A model generated the notes under the pieces. It worked only from the letters and a program-made list of their open reading frames with translations, did not search any database and was not told the DNA's origin. DNA of 64,000 nt from contig NZ_JAJJWI010000008.1 in NCBI RefSeq assembly GCF_020907275.1, positions 152,384 to 216,383 on the forward strand. The letters are read 5' to 3'. Source of the stretch: Pontibacter silvestris. GTDB lineage: Bacteria; Bacteroidota; Bacteroidia; Cytophagales; Hymenobacteraceae. Within the stretch, counting starts at the first letter, position 1, and every line of letters begins with the position of its first letter. A program made the translations under genes and the position numbers. Below are positions 44,800 to 54,515 of this stretch, piece by piece.

Positions 44800-46965
44800 A
44801 TGGAAAGAAAGAGTCTTAATCTTTTGCTGATCCTACTTTTGCTTATTTTAACAAACAACTATTCGTATGGAGATGATGGTTATAGGCTGTGGCAACGGTA
44901 CGATAAAGTCCAGGATGCAGAAAAGCTAAAGAATTACCAGCAATCTGTCTCTGAGCTTGTCATCGAAGGTAACTCTCCTACTCTTTCTGTAGCTCAAAAA
45001 GAACTGACCGTTGGCCTTACTGGTTTACTCGGTAAAGCTGTACCTGTTTCTCAACGGTTAACGCAGCAAAGTGCAGTAGTGGCAGGAACGCCAGCTAACT
45101 CTGCACTTATTGCCTCTCTCAATCTGGCTGAAAGGTTAAATAGCCTGGGAGATGAAGGTTACCTGATTCTTACAGCAAACACTAACGGTAAAAAGAGTAC
45201 TGTAATTGCCGCCAATACCGACATTGGTGTGCTATATGGTTCATTTCACTTTTTAAGGCTTCTTCAGACACAACAAAGCATAAGCAATCTCTCTATAGCC
45301 AGTGCTCCTAAAATTAAGCATCGGGTGCTGAACCATTGGGATAACCTCGACAGAACAGTAGAACGTGGCTATGCAGGCTTTTCGCTTTGGGACTGGCACA
45401 AGCTCCCGGATTACATAGACCAGCGCTATATTGATTATGCAAGAGCAAACGCCTCCATAGGCATCAATGGTACCGTACTTACAAATGTAAATGCCAATGC
45501 TTTGGTTCTGACAAAAGAATATCTTGTGAAAGTAGCAGCCCTGGCAGATGCTTTCCGCCCTTATGGATTAAGAGTATACCTTACAGCCCGGTTTAGCGCT
45601 CCGATAGAGCTAGGCGGTCTGAAAACGGCAGACCCACTGGACCCGCAGGTACAGGCCTGGTGGAAAGATAAAACAGAAGAAATCTATAGCTATGTACCTG
45701 ATTTTGGAGGCTTTTTAGTGAAAGCCAATTCTGAAGGACAGCCCGGTCCGCAAAACTACGGCAGAAACCATGCCGACGGAGCAAACATGCTGGCAGACGC
45801 TGTCGCCCCAAGAGGTGGTATTGTCATGTGGCGCGCCTTCGTGTATGATGACAAAGAGCCAGACGACCGGGCCAAGCAAGCCTACAATGAGTTTAAGCCT
45901 CTGGATGGCACGTTCAGGAAAAACGTGCTGGTACAAGTTAAAAACGGTGCGATTGATTTTCAGCCTAGAGAACCGTTTCACCCACTGTTTGGGGCTATGC
46001 CACAGACTCCGATTATGATGGAGTTCCAGATAACGCAGGAGTATCTGGGGCAGGGTACTCACCTGGCTTATCTTTCCCCTTTGTTTAAGGAGGTTTTAAC
46101 TTCAGATACTTACGCCAAAGGCAAAGGCTCTACAGTAGCCAAAGTAATAGACGGTACTTTAGATAATCATACCTTAACGGGTATTGCCGGTGTAAGCAAC
46201 ATTGGCAACGACCGAAACTGGACAGGCCACCAATTCGGGCAAGCTAACTGGTACTCCTTTGGCCGCCTGGCATGGGACCACACCCTTTCTTCTGAAGCTA
46301 TAGCAGACGAGTGGCTTAAAATGACTTTCACGAATAACAACCAGTTTGTAGCTCCTGTCAAAAATATGATGTTAGGCTCACATGAGGCACTTGTTAACTA
46401 TATGACTCCACTTGGCCTGCACCACATTATGGGATGGAGCCACCACTACGGCCCCGGCCCCTGGATTAAAGATAAGCACCGCGCTGACTGGACATCCGTT
46501 TACTATCATCGTGCAGATGAAGAAGGTATAGGCTTTGACCGCACCGCTACAGGTAGCAACGCCATAGCGCAGTACTTTCCGCCAGTGCAAAAGCAATTCA
46601 GGGTCATTAAGAAATGTCCTGAAAAATACTTGCTGTGGTTTCATCATGTAAAGTGGAACCGTAAGATGGACTCAGGCAGAATACTATGGGATGAGCTATG
46701 CCATAGGTACAGTGGTGGTGTAGACTCTGTGCGACAGATGCAGCAAACATGGAACACTGTACAAGGACTTATTGACCAGGAAAGATTTGATCAGGTACAA
46801 TCTTTTCTCAAAATTCAGGAGAAAGAAGCAAAGTGGTGGCGCGATGCCTGTCTGCTTTACTTCCAGACATTCTCTAAACGACCAATACCACAAGATTTAG
46901 AAAAGCCAGCCGAATCGTTAGACTACTACATGCAGTTAGACCCTCAGTTTGTGCCAGGCATTTAA
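44800..46965 (+). CDS. GH67 alpha-glucuronidase
   Basis: A 721-residue enzyme that removes 4-O-methylglucuronic acid from the non-reducing end of xylo-oligosaccharides. An N-terminal signal (LNLLLILLLLILTNNYSYG) suggests periplasmic export. Typical GH67 blocks are RVLNHWDNLDRTVERGYAG, the conserved Glu312 within VKANSEGQPGPQNYGRNHADG, RPWEPF-like QPREPFHPLFGAMPQTPIMMEFQITQEYLG and WSHHYGPGPW. It begins 76 bases after lacI and 22 bases before the SDR gene, so it is probably in the same operon as both. Works with GH115 in the other arm. Confidence 0.96.
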   Translation: MERKSLNLLLILLLLILTNNYSYGDDGYRLWQRYDKVQDAEKLKNYQQSVSELVIEGNSPTLSVAQKELTVGLTGLLGKAVPVSQRLTQQSAVVAGTPANSALIASLNLAERLNSLGDEGYLILTANTNGKKSTVIAANTDIGVLYGSFHFLRLLQTQQSISNLSIASAPKIKHRVLNHWDNLDRTVERGYAGFSLWDWHKLPDYIDQRYIDYARANASIGINGTVLTNVNANALVLTKEYLVKVAALADAFRPYGLRVYLTARFSAPIELGGLKTADPLDPQVQAWWKDKTEEIYSYVPDFGGFLVKANSEGQPGPQNYGRNHADGANMLADAVAPRGGIVMWRAFVYDDKEPDDRAKQAYNEFKPLDGTFRKNVLVQVKNGAIDFQPREPFHPLFGAMPQTPIMMEFQITQEYLGQGTHLAYLSPLFKEVLTSDTYAKGKGSTVAKVIDGTLDNHTLTGIAGVSNIGNDRNWTGHQFGQANWYSFGRLAWDHTLSSEAIADEWLKMTFTNNNQFVAPVKNMMLGSHEALVNYMTPLGLHHIMGWSHHYGPGPWIKDKHRADWTSVYYHRADEEGIGFDRTATGSNAIAQYFPPVQKQFRVIKKCPEKYLLWFHHVKWNRKMDSGRILWDELCHRYSGGVDSVRQMQQTWNTVQGLIDQERFDQVQSFLKIQEKEAKWWRDACLLYFQTFSKRPIPQDLEKPAESLDYYMQLDPQFVPGI

Positions 46966-46987
46966 TCAAAACTAAACAAATTTATAT

Positions 46988-47746
46988 ATGAACGAATACC
47001 TTACCTCAGAATCTAAGATAGCTATTGTAACAGGAGGAGCATCAGGATTAGGTTATGCCATTGTTGAGAAGTTTGTGCAGAATAACATCCGTACCATTAT
47101 TATTGGCAGAGATGAAGAAAAACTAAAGAAAGCCAAGAACGCTTTCGGAGAGCTTTGCTCCTGCATCTCTTTCGACCTTAATAAACTGGAACAAATACCT
47201 AACTTGGTAAATGATATTGTAAAGGAGTATGGCAAAATAGACATTTTGGTAAACAATGCTGGAATTAACATGAAGAAGCCTTTTACTGAGGTTACTGACG
47301 ATGAATTCCAACGGATCATTCTTACCAACGTAAACGCTGTGTTTTCTTTAAGCAGAGAAGTGGTAAACGTGATGCTACCACAGCAACAAGGCTCCATCAT
47401 CAATATCAGTTCTATGGCATCACAATATGGTCTCCCGAAAGTTATAGCTTATACGGCCTCTAAGTCTGCTATTGAGGGTATGACTAGAGCTATGGCCGTA
47501 GATTTGTCTCCAGAAGGAATTCGGGTAAACTGCGTTGCTCCTGGGTTTATTGCCACTGATATGTCGGCCAAAGCTTTAAATAACGACCCAGAGCGAAAAA
47601 ACAAAGTGCTCTCCAGAACGCCAATGGGCAAGTTAGGTGTACCTGCCGATGTTGCTGAAGCTGTTTATTTCTACGCCACCGATGCAGCCAAATATGTAAC
47701 AGGCACCGTGCTTCCTGTGGATGGCGGTAATTCTATAGGCTTTTAA
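46988..47746 (+). CDS. SDR family oxidoreductase (possible D-mannonate/fructuronate reductase)
   Basis: A 252-residue classical short-chain dehydrogenase. The NAD(P) motif TGGASGLG is near residue 16, NNAG and the catalytic Tyr155-x3-Lys159 (YTASK) are present, and the C-terminal GTVLPVDGGNSIG is standard. It lies between GH67 and GH10. Since uxuA is in the locus but uxuB is not, this enzyme may interconvert fructuronate and mannonate. That is inference from context; a gluconate-5-dehydrogenase or KduD-type activity is equally consistent with the sequence. Confidence 0.9.
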   Translation: MNEYLTSESKIAIVTGGASGLGYAIVEKFVQNNIRTIIIGRDEEKLKKAKNAFGELCSCISFDLNKLEQIPNLVNDIVKEYGKIDILVNNAGINMKKPFTEVTDDEFQRIILTNVNAVFSLSREVVNVMLPQQQGSIINISSMASQYGLPKVIAYTASKSAIEGMTRAMAVDLSPEGIRVNCVAPGFIATDMSAKALNNDPERKNKVLSRTPMGKLGVPADVAEAVYFYATDAAKYVTGTVLPVDGGNSIGF

Positions 47747-47772
47747 TAATAAATCAGAACTAAACTCTAAGG

Positions 47773-48945
47773 ATGAAAATACATAAGGCATTTATTGCTT
47801 CTTTTCTGGCAGTGGCGTGTTTAACCGTCTCCTGCACAGACTCTGATTCCACAAACCAGAGTGCTACAAATCAGGCAGCAGAAACATCTCCTCAAACTTT
47901 AAAAGAAGCATTTGAGGATGACTTTTATGTTGGAGCAGCTTTAAACTACAGGCAAGCGAATGGGAATGCCCCTCAGGCTACTGAAATCATAAAAGAGCAG
48001 TTTAATACTGTTAGCCCTGAGAATCTGCTTAAGTGGGAGTCGGTACACCCAAAGCCAGGAATCTTTAATTTCGAGCCCGCTGATAAATACGTAGCTCTAG
48101 GGCAGCAAAACAATATGTTTGTAGTGGGGCACACACTGGTGTGGCATAACCAAACGCCTACGTGGGTGTTTGAAGATGAACAGGGAAACGCTGTAAGTAA
48201 AGAGGTTTTGCTGCAACGCATGCAAGAACACATTGACACAGTAGCCGGACGCTACAGAGGAAAAATAAACGGTTGGGATGTGGTAAATGAAGCCCTTAAC
48301 GATGATGGTACACTACGCCAGAGCAAGTGGCTTAACATTATTGGTGAGGAGTTTCTGGAAAAGGCGTTCCAGTTTGCACACGAGGCTGCTCCGGATGCAG
48401 AACTGTACTACAACGACTACAACATGTGGAAGCCTGAAAAAAGAGATGGCGCTATCCGCATCGTGCGCAACCTTCAGAATAAAGGCATAAAAGTAGACGG
48501 CATTGGTATGCAGGGCCACTGGGGGCTTGAGAACCCTTCTATTGAGCAGATTGAGGCAAGCATTGAGGCAATAGCCCAAGCAGGCGTTAAAGTAATGATT
48601 ACAGAGCTGGATATAGATGTACTGCCAAACCCAAGCAACCGCCAAGGCGCTGACATTGATGCTACTTTTGAATTTGATGAAAGGTATAACCTTTACACCA
48701 CTGGTTTACCTGACTCTGTACAGCAAAAACTGACGCAGCGCTATACCGATATATTTGATTTGTTCCGCAAGCACAGCGATAAAATAAGCAGAATAACTTT
48801 CTGGGGTGTAACAGACAATGATTCCTGGCTGAACGACTGGCCTATTAAGGGTCGTACAAGCTATCCGATGCTGTTTGACCGGAATTACCAGCCTAAGCCT
48901 GCTTTTAATGCGGTTATAAACACTGCTGCTAAAAAGCAGCAATAA
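47773..48945 (+). CDS. GH10 endo-1,4-beta-xylanase, lipoprotein
   Basis: A 390-residue xylanase that cuts the xylan backbone. The lipobox LTVSC (C21) and a Ser/Thr/Asn-rich linker tether it to a membrane, probably at the cell surface next to SusD. The TIM barrel has both catalytic acids: acid/base E173 in WDVVNEAL and nucleophile E278 in MITELDID. Other GH10 marks are HTLVWHNQTPTW, YYNDYN and VDGIGMQGHW. It is the last gene of the plus-strand arm and is followed by a terminator. GH10 products with decorated ends fit the GH67/GH115 pair. Confidence 0.97.
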   Translation: MKIHKAFIASFLAVACLTVSCTDSDSTNQSATNQAAETSPQTLKEAFEDDFYVGAALNYRQANGNAPQATEIIKEQFNTVSPENLLKWESVHPKPGIFNFEPADKYVALGQQNNMFVVGHTLVWHNQTPTWVFEDEQGNAVSKEVLLQRMQEHIDTVAGRYRGKINGWDVVNEALNDDGTLRQSKWLNIIGEEFLEKAFQFAHEAAPDAELYYNDYNMWKPEKRDGAIRIVRNLQNKGIKVDGIGMQGHWGLENPSIEQIEASIEAIAQAGVKVMITELDIDVLPNPSNRQGADIDATFEFDERYNLYTTGLPDSVQQKLTQRYTDIFDLFRKHSDKISRITFWGVTDNDSWLNDWPIKGRTSYPMLFDRNYQPKPAFNAVINTAAKKQQ

Positions 48946-48969
48946 ACTCCTGAAGCAAATTATCCTCTA

Positions 48970-49005
48970 ACAAAACAGGCGGCATTTTATGCTCGCCTGT
49001 TTTGT
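48970..49005. terminator. Bidirectional terminator after the xylanase
   Basis: ACAAAACAGGCG (48970-48981) and CGCCTGTTTTGT (48994-49005) form a perfect 12-bp stem between the convergent xylanase and GH3 genes, with T-rich right arm. Confidence 0.8.
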
Positions 49006-49067
49006 TATGTACATCATAAAATAAGTTTATGCATGCACACGTAGTTTCCTCTACTCCAGTATAAAAA

Positions 49068-50588
49068 CTATTTAATACAGCTCACTTTCTTTATTTCCTC
49101 CAGATACTCCCGTGTATTAGAAAGACGAGGAATTTTATTCTGACCGCCCAATTTACCCTTCTGCTTAAGCCACTTCATAAAGGTTCCTTGTGGAACAGCA
49201 TGCACAACTGGTTCCTGTAAAGCTATATCGTTCTGTCGCTTGGCATCATAGTCAGAGTTAATCTCCCGAAGTGTATCATCAAGCACATGAGTAAAACGCT
49301 GTAGGCTATCCGGCTCTTTCTCAAACTCTATCAGCCATTCATGCCCCCCACGCTTTCCACTCTCTATATATATAGGCGCCGCTGTAAAGTTAGAGATTAT
49401 AGCCCCTGTTGCATTACAAGCTTTCGTGATGGCTACTTCCGCGTTCTCTACAATCACTTCCTCTCCGAAAGCATTAATAAAATGCTTAGTACGTCCGGAT
49501 ATCTTGATACGGAAAGGACTCAGGCTGGTAAACCGGATGGTATCACCAATTTTATAGCGCCATAAGCCTGCGTTAGTAGAAATAAGGAGCGCATAATTTT
49601 TTCCCAGCTCCACCTGATCCAGTGTCAGCGTTTTTGGATACTCCACCTCAAACTGATCTACAGGAATAAACTCATAGTAAATACCGTAATCCAGCATCAG
49701 GAGCATTTCATCTTCTGTGTCACGTTGGTCTTGTATGCCAAAGAAGCCTTCCGATGCATTATATACCTCCAGGTAATTCATCCTGTCTGATGGAATGATC
49801 TCCCTGAACAACTGCCGGTAAGGCCCAAAAGCCACTGCGCCATGCGTAAACAGCTCCAGATTTGGCCACACTTCCAACACGTTGCTTTTACCTGTAACCT
49901 CCAGTATGCGCTTAAGCAGAACATACGTCCATGTTGGCACGCCACTAAAGCTGGTAACATTCTCAGACACTGTTACCTCTACCATCTTCTCAATCTTCTC
50001 CTCCCATTTATCCATTAAGGCAATTTTTAAGGGAGGAGTACGCATAGCTTCTGCCCAAATAGGCAGGTTCTGCATAATCACTGCCGACACATCACCACAG
50101 GATATCTTGGAGTTATATTCACTGGGCCGGTGACTACCGCCTATAGAAAGGCCCTTGCCTGAAAAGAGCTTCGTATCTGGGTAGTTATTTACATAGATAG
50201 AGAGCATATCCTTGCCTCCTTTGTAATGGCAGTCCTCCAGCGATTCAGGTGTTACAGGAATGAATTTGCTTCGTGCATTAGTTGTACCTGATGATTTCGC
50301 AAACCACTCTACCTTACTTGGCCACAGTATATTTTGCTCCCCTTTCAGCACCCTCTCTATGTAGGGAAACAGGTCTTCGTAAGTGCTGACAGGCACACGC
50401 TCCTGAAAATTTTTAACAGAGCTTATGTCTTTATAACCATAAGCTTTACCCCATTCTGTATTTTTCGCTGTTTCGATCAGGTTATGAAACAACTCCTCCT
50501 GCACCTCGTGCGGGTACTTTTTAAACAGATCAATCTGGTGGATCCGCTTCTTCATTACCCACGTTACTATTGAATTTATTATCTCCAA
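49068..50588 (-). CDS. GH3 auxin-responsive promoter family protein (acyl-acid-amido synthetase-like)
   Basis: A 506-residue member of the GH3 family, named for plant auxin-conjugating enzymes and unrelated to glycoside hydrolase family 3. These adenylate carboxylic acids and couple them to amino acids or other amines. Visible are FAKSSGTTNARSKFIPVT (phosphate-binding loop), SFSGVPTWTYVLLKRILE, NYLEVYNASEGFFGIQD, and YALLISTNAGLWRYKIGDTIRF. The start is TTG (50586-50588), chosen because MEIINSIVTWVMKKR is the conserved opening; the first ATG is 12 codons later. The bacterial substrate is unknown. Confidence 0.9.
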   Translation of the reverse strand: MEIINSIVTWVMKKRIHQIDLFKKYPHEVQEELFHNLIETAKNTEWGKAYGYKDISSVKNFQERVPVSTYEDLFPYIERVLKGEQNILWPSKVEWFAKSSGTTNARSKFIPVTPESLEDCHYKGGKDMLSIYVNNYPDTKLFSGKGLSIGGSHRPSEYNSKISCGDVSAVIMQNLPIWAEAMRTPPLKIALMDKWEEKIEKMVEVTVSENVTSFSGVPTWTYVLLKRILEVTGKSNVLEVWPNLELFTHGAVAFGPYRQLFREIIPSDRMNYLEVYNASEGFFGIQDQRDTEDEMLLMLDYGIYYEFIPVDQFEVEYPKTLTLDQVELGKNYALLISTNAGLWRYKIGDTIRFTSLSPFRIKISGRTKHFINAFGEEVIVENAEVAITKACNATGAIISNFTAAPIYIESGKRGGHEWLIEFEKEPDSLQRFTHVLDDTLREINSDYDAKRQNDIALQEPVVHAVPQGTFMKWLKQKGKLGGQNKIPRLSNTREYLEEIKKVSCIK

Positions 50589-50821
50589 AGCTTGGTAGCT
50601 AAACTGTTAAACTAATGTTTGTGAATTGAATGAAGCTAATTTTACCTTCGTAAACTTTTCAGCTCCCTAAATACGTGATGCAGCTTATTTTAGGTAAAAT
50701 TTGGTTGTCTTTTATCTACATAAACTAGCCATTATTTTCAGGCAGGTTCTTAGAAAACATTTATACTACAACTACCCTTTACACGTTTAACAAGTGAGGA
50801 TTAAGTTGGCAGGCAAAACAC

Positions 50822-51553
50822 TTAAATCTTCCGTTTCAACTCAAAATGCTTACCAAGGTACACACGTCGCACTTGTTCGTCGGCAGCCAGTTCTTCGGCA
50901 GTACCTGCTTTCAGAATTTTTCCCTCAAACAAAAGATAAGCCCGATCGGTAATGGAAAGTGTTTCATTTACGTTATGGTCGGTAATTAGAATTCCGATGT
51001 TCTTATTTTTAAGCTGCGCAACTATACCCTGAATTTCCTCTACAGCAATAGGGTCTACGCCGGCAAAAGGCTCATCTAACAGCACAAACTTCGGATCTAC
51101 AGCAAGTGCACGGGCTATTTCGGTACGGCGGCGCTCACCACCAGAGAGTACTATACCTTTATTTTTACGCACATGCGTGAGCGAAAACTCTTCCAGCAAC
51201 TCTTCTACTTTTTCTATCTGTGCTTTTTTAGGCAGATTTGTCATCTCCAGCACGGCTAATATGTTCTCTTCTACAGTTAACTGCCGGAATACAGATGCCT
51301 CCTGTGCCAGATAACCTACTCCCCGCTTGGCGCGTCTGTACATAGGCAGGTCTGTAATATTTTCTTTATCAAGAAATATTTTGCCGCTATTGGGCTTAAC
51401 CAAGCCTACTATCATATAAAAAGACGTAGTTTTACCGGCACCGTTTGGGCCTAACAAACCTACTATCTCTCCCTGGTTCACTTCCACGCTCACGTCATTT
51501 ACAACAGTGCGCGATTTATACTTTTTAAATAAGTGTTCTGCTCGCAGTATCAT
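50822..51553 (-). CDS. lptB: LPS export ABC transporter ATP-binding protein
   Basis: Cytoplasmic ATPase that powers the LptB2FGC extraction of LPS. It has Walker A (GPNGAGKTT), the signature LSGGERRR, Walker B ([13 protein letters not shown]) and the switch His in ILITDHNV. The 243-residue start at 51553 ([12 protein letters not shown]) matches the family; an ATG six codons upstream (51571) would add MRKLAP. LptF/LptG are not adjacent, but lptC is encoded about 9 kb away in this window. Confidence 0.94.
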   Translation of the reverse strand: MILRAEHLFKKYKSRTVVNDVSVEVNQGEIVGLLGPNGAGKTTSFYMIVGLVKPNSGKIFLDKENITDLPMYRRAKRGVGYLAQEASVFRQLTVEENILAVLEMTNLPKKAQIEKVEELLEEFSLTHVRKNKGIVLSGGERRRTEIARALAVDPKFVLLDEPFAGVDPIAVEEIQGIVAQLKNKNIGILITDHNVNETLSITDRAYLLFEGKILKAGTAEELAADEQVRRVYLGKHFELKRKI

Positions 51554-51746
51554 CGGGGCTAATTTACGCATTAAAGGTACGTGCTACAATTAACAACACA
51601 GCCTCATTTTTATATAAAATATTGCCAGGCTGTTGCCTGCAATTTGTAATTTAATTTGAGAAACAAAATATATAAATGTTACTACAGGCTCTTGTTTTTA
51701 AACGATTCTATGCATAGTTTGTAAGAGTTTCCGAGCACACAATTTT

Positions 51747-52565
51747 ATGGCGTTTCATTTACTTATATCTTCTTACCAACATCTTGCCAAACTAAGCCTG
51801 CTACTCTATATGAGTGTGGCAAGTTCTTTTATTAGTCAGCCTGAAGGAGGTAGTAGTACAAACAACAACGGCGGTAACACGGCAGTTGCATCTTCTGTGC
51901 TAAAAGGTGTAGACGTATCGCGGTGGCAGAAAGAGGTAGACTGGCACCGTGTTAAGGAAGCAGACATAACTTTTGCTTTTGTAAAAGCCACCCAGGCTGA
52001 TTTTAGGTTAGATCCTTATTTTCCTGCTAACTGGGAAGCCACCAAGCGTGTCGGCATAAAACGCGGCGCTTATCATTTCTTTATTCCAAGCGCTCCCATA
52101 CAAGGGCAGATAGAGATTTTTAAAAGCACTGTTACACTGGAGGCTGGCGATTTACCTCCTGTGCTTGATGTAGAAACAGCTGACCCTTTGATGACAGGCG
52201 AGCAGCTGCGCCAGAACATGCGCCTTTGGCTGGAGACGATACAGCAGCATTATGGCGTAAAGCCAATTATTTACACCAATCAGAATTTTTACCGGCGCTG
52301 GCTTCAGGGCCACTTTCAGGACTTCCACTTCTGGATTGCCCGCTACAGCGATGTAGCTCCGGAGGTACACCATAATGAAAAGTGGATGTTTTGGCAGTAC
52401 TCCGACAGAGGCACTATACCAGGCATTAACACGGCTGTAGATATGAATTTCTTTGTCGGTGACTGGGACTCTTTAAGCCAGCTTTGTATGCCTGAAATGG
52501 TTTTTTCTTCAGAGGAAGTAAGCCCGCTTAAGCAGCTTAAGCATATGCAGCCTTTACCTTATTAG
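51747..52565 (+). CDS. GH25 family lysozyme
   Basis: A 272-residue muramidase. The hydrophobic N-terminal stretch (LAKLSLLLYMSVASSFIS) may be a signal. A Gly/Asn-rich linker leads to the GH25 barrel with GVDVSRWQKEVDW, FAFVKATQ, RGAYHFF, the catalytic acidic pair in VLDVETAD, YTNQNFYRRW, and MFWQYSDRGTIPGI. It cleaves the beta-1,4 bond between MurNAc and GlcNAc in peptidoglycan. Divergent from lptB and unlinked to phage genes, so a housekeeping or wall-remodelling role is more likely than a prophage endolysin. Confidence 0.92.
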   Translation: MAFHLLISSYQHLAKLSLLLYMSVASSFISQPEGGSSTNNNGGNTAVASSVLKGVDVSRWQKEVDWHRVKEADITFAFVKATQADFRLDPYFPANWEATKRVGIKRGAYHFFIPSAPIQGQIEIFKSTVTLEAGDLPPVLDVETADPLMTGEQLRQNMRLWLETIQQHYGVKPIIYTNQNFYRRWLQGHFQDFHFWIARYSDVAPEVHHNEKWMFWQYSDRGTIPGINTAVDMNFFVGDWDSLSQLCMPEMVFSSEEVSPLKQLKHMQPLPY

Positions 52566-52669
52566 TATTGATATCTGCGCTACTAATTATTCTGAAAAGA
52601 ATAACACACCAACAACTACAAGAAGAGAAATACTACTTCGCAGGCTCAAAGCCTACAGGTAAGTACTCT

Positions 52670-54376
52670 TTAATTTATCCTGATATCTTTTATCCGTAAC
52701 TGCAGTGTAATAACGCCTCTGTAGACGTTTTCTTCTACTGTGTAGCAAACATCAAAAGGAATACCCTTGGAAATAGGCTTATAGAAATCACTGAGGCCAA
52801 AGCCAATGGCATCTATGGATGAGAAACCGTCTTGTGTCAGGCGAAGCTTCAGGTGCGAATCCCCCACCACACGCACACTGCCCGTATCATAAACACATTC
52901 TGACACAAATACAGGGCGCATATTACCCGGGCCAAAAGGCTCCATCTGCCGAATGATGTTATAGAAATTTCGGGTAATCTGGCTTAGTTTAATTTTAGAA
53001 TCTATCTCTATCTGAGGTATCTTCTGCTCCTCGGTAATGGTGCTGGCCACCACCTTCTCAAAGCGCTCCCGAAAGGCCGGAATATTCTCTACTGGCAAGG
53101 TAAGACCTGCTGCATACATATGCCCTCCAAACTGATCGAGCAGATCGGCACAACTCTCAATGGCACTATGCACATTAAAGCCATGCACAGAACGTGCGGA
53201 ACCAGAAGCTTTCCCGTTCGATTCTGTTAATATGATAGTTGGTCTGTAGTATTTCTCTATGCAGCGTGAGGCTACAATACCAATTACACCCTTATGCCAA
53301 GTATCTTTATAAAGTACTGTAGAAGTAGAACTGCGCAGAAAATCATCTTCCTCTATCATCTGCAGTGCCTCTTTAGTAATATTGCTGTCTTTCGTGCGAC
53401 GCTCCTTGTTAGACTCATTAATGATGTCTGCCATTTGGAAAGCCTGCTCCTTTGTCTGTGCCAGTAGCATGCGCACAGAGTTCTTGGCATCTCCCATTCT
53501 GCCCGCCGCATTTATACGCGGTGCGAAGCCAAACACAATGCAGGAAATATCCATCTCACTGTTTAACCCTGCCAGTTCTTTTAACGCTGCTAAACCAGGG
53601 CGCATAGGTTGTGGGCCGTTTAACTGGCACAGGCCATAGTAGGCCAGAATCCGGTTTTCACTCGTAATAGGTACAATGTCGGCGGCTATGCTTACCACTG
53701 ATAAATCCAGTAGCTGGTCCACTTCTTCCTGATCTATATCATTCTGAAAGCAGAAAGCTTGTATCAGTTTAAAACCCACTCCACAGCCTGACAGTTCTTT
53801 AAATGGATAAAGACAATCCGGACGCTTTGGGTCAAGCACAGCCACTGCCTTAGGGATATCCTCGTCCGGTAAGTGGTGGTCGCAGATGATAAAGTCGATG
53901 CCCAGGCTGGATGCGTAAGCTACCTTATCAGCAGACTTAATACCACAGTCGAGGCTTACAATAAGAGAAAAGCCTTGTTCGGCAGCCCAGTCTATACCCT
54001 GCTGTGATACGCCATAGCCTTCTTTATATCTATCTGGAATATAGAAATCAACCTGATGGGTGTACTTGCGCAGAAAACTGTACATAAGCGCTACAGAGGT
54101 AGTGCCATCTACATCATAATCTCCATACACAAGTATCTTCTCAGAGTTGTGCAGCGCTTCATTCAGGCGATTTACAGCTAGGTCCATGTCTTTCATCAGG
54201 AAAGGATCATGGAGGTCTTCTAGCTTAGGACGAAAAAAAGCTTTTGCTTCTTCAAAAGTACATATCTTACGTTGGCACAGAATACCGGCAAGGGTTGGAC
54301 TAATTTTAAGGTTTTGAGCCAGTTGTTCAACTACCTCTGCCGGAGCCTCCTCATTATATACCCACCTTTTCTCCAT
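52670..54376 (-). CDS. recJ: Single-stranded-DNA-specific exonuclease RecJ
   Basis: A 5'-3' single-strand exonuclease in recombination and mismatch repair. The 568 residues have the DHH phosphoesterase domain (VYGDYDVDGTTSVALMYSF, LDCGIKSADK, FIICDHHLPDE) and the DHHA1 domain (SNGKASGSARSVHGFN, FGGHMYAAGLTL). A C-terminal OB domain follows. Manganese-binding Asp/His residues are intact. It is a single-gene unit. Confidence 0.96.
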   Translation of the reverse strand: MEKRWVYNEEAPAEVVEQLAQNLKISPTLAGILCQRKICTFEEAKAFFRPKLEDLHDPFLMKDMDLAVNRLNEALHNSEKILVYGDYDVDGTTSVALMYSFLRKYTHQVDFYIPDRYKEGYGVSQQGIDWAAEQGFSLIVSLDCGIKSADKVAYASSLGIDFIICDHHLPDEDIPKAVAVLDPKRPDCLYPFKELSGCGVGFKLIQAFCFQNDIDQEEVDQLLDLSVVSIAADIVPITSENRILAYYGLCQLNGPQPMRPGLAALKELAGLNSEMDISCIVFGFAPRINAAGRMGDAKNSVRMLLAQTKEQAFQMADIINESNKERRTKDSNITKEALQMIEEDDFLRSSTSTVLYKDTWHKGVIGIVASRCIEKYYRPTIILTESNGKASGSARSVHGFNVHSAIESCADLLDQFGGHMYAAGLTLPVENIPAFRERFEKVVASTITEEQKIPQIEIDSKIKLSQITRNFYNIIRQMEPFGPGNMRPVFVSECVYDTGSVRVVGDSHLKLRLTQDGFSSIDAIGFGLSDFYKPISKGIPFDVCYTVEENVYRGVITLQLRIKDIRIN

Positions 54377-54485
54377 ATATTTCTGCTACACTAAGCTAAT
54401 CTTACTTGTTCCTGCAAAGGTAGCTAATTTAAGATGATTTTGGGGCACGGGAACAAAGCCTAGCCAACCATTCGTTTAAAATTTA

Positions 54486-54493
54486 TATTTTTG
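54486..54493 (+). promoter_or_regulatory. Putative -7 box upstream of the 36-residue ORF
   Basis: TATTTTTG is a perfect TAnnTTTG match, 22 bases before the GTG start. No TTG is found at -33. Confidence 0.35.
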
Positions 54494-54515
54494 TAATGCT
54501 TAATTAAACCAGAAC

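Noticed and set aside
52587..52604. AT-rich hairpin after the GH25 lysozyme
   Set aside because: TTATTCT/AGAATAA is only 7 bp with a 4-base loop and no T-tract.
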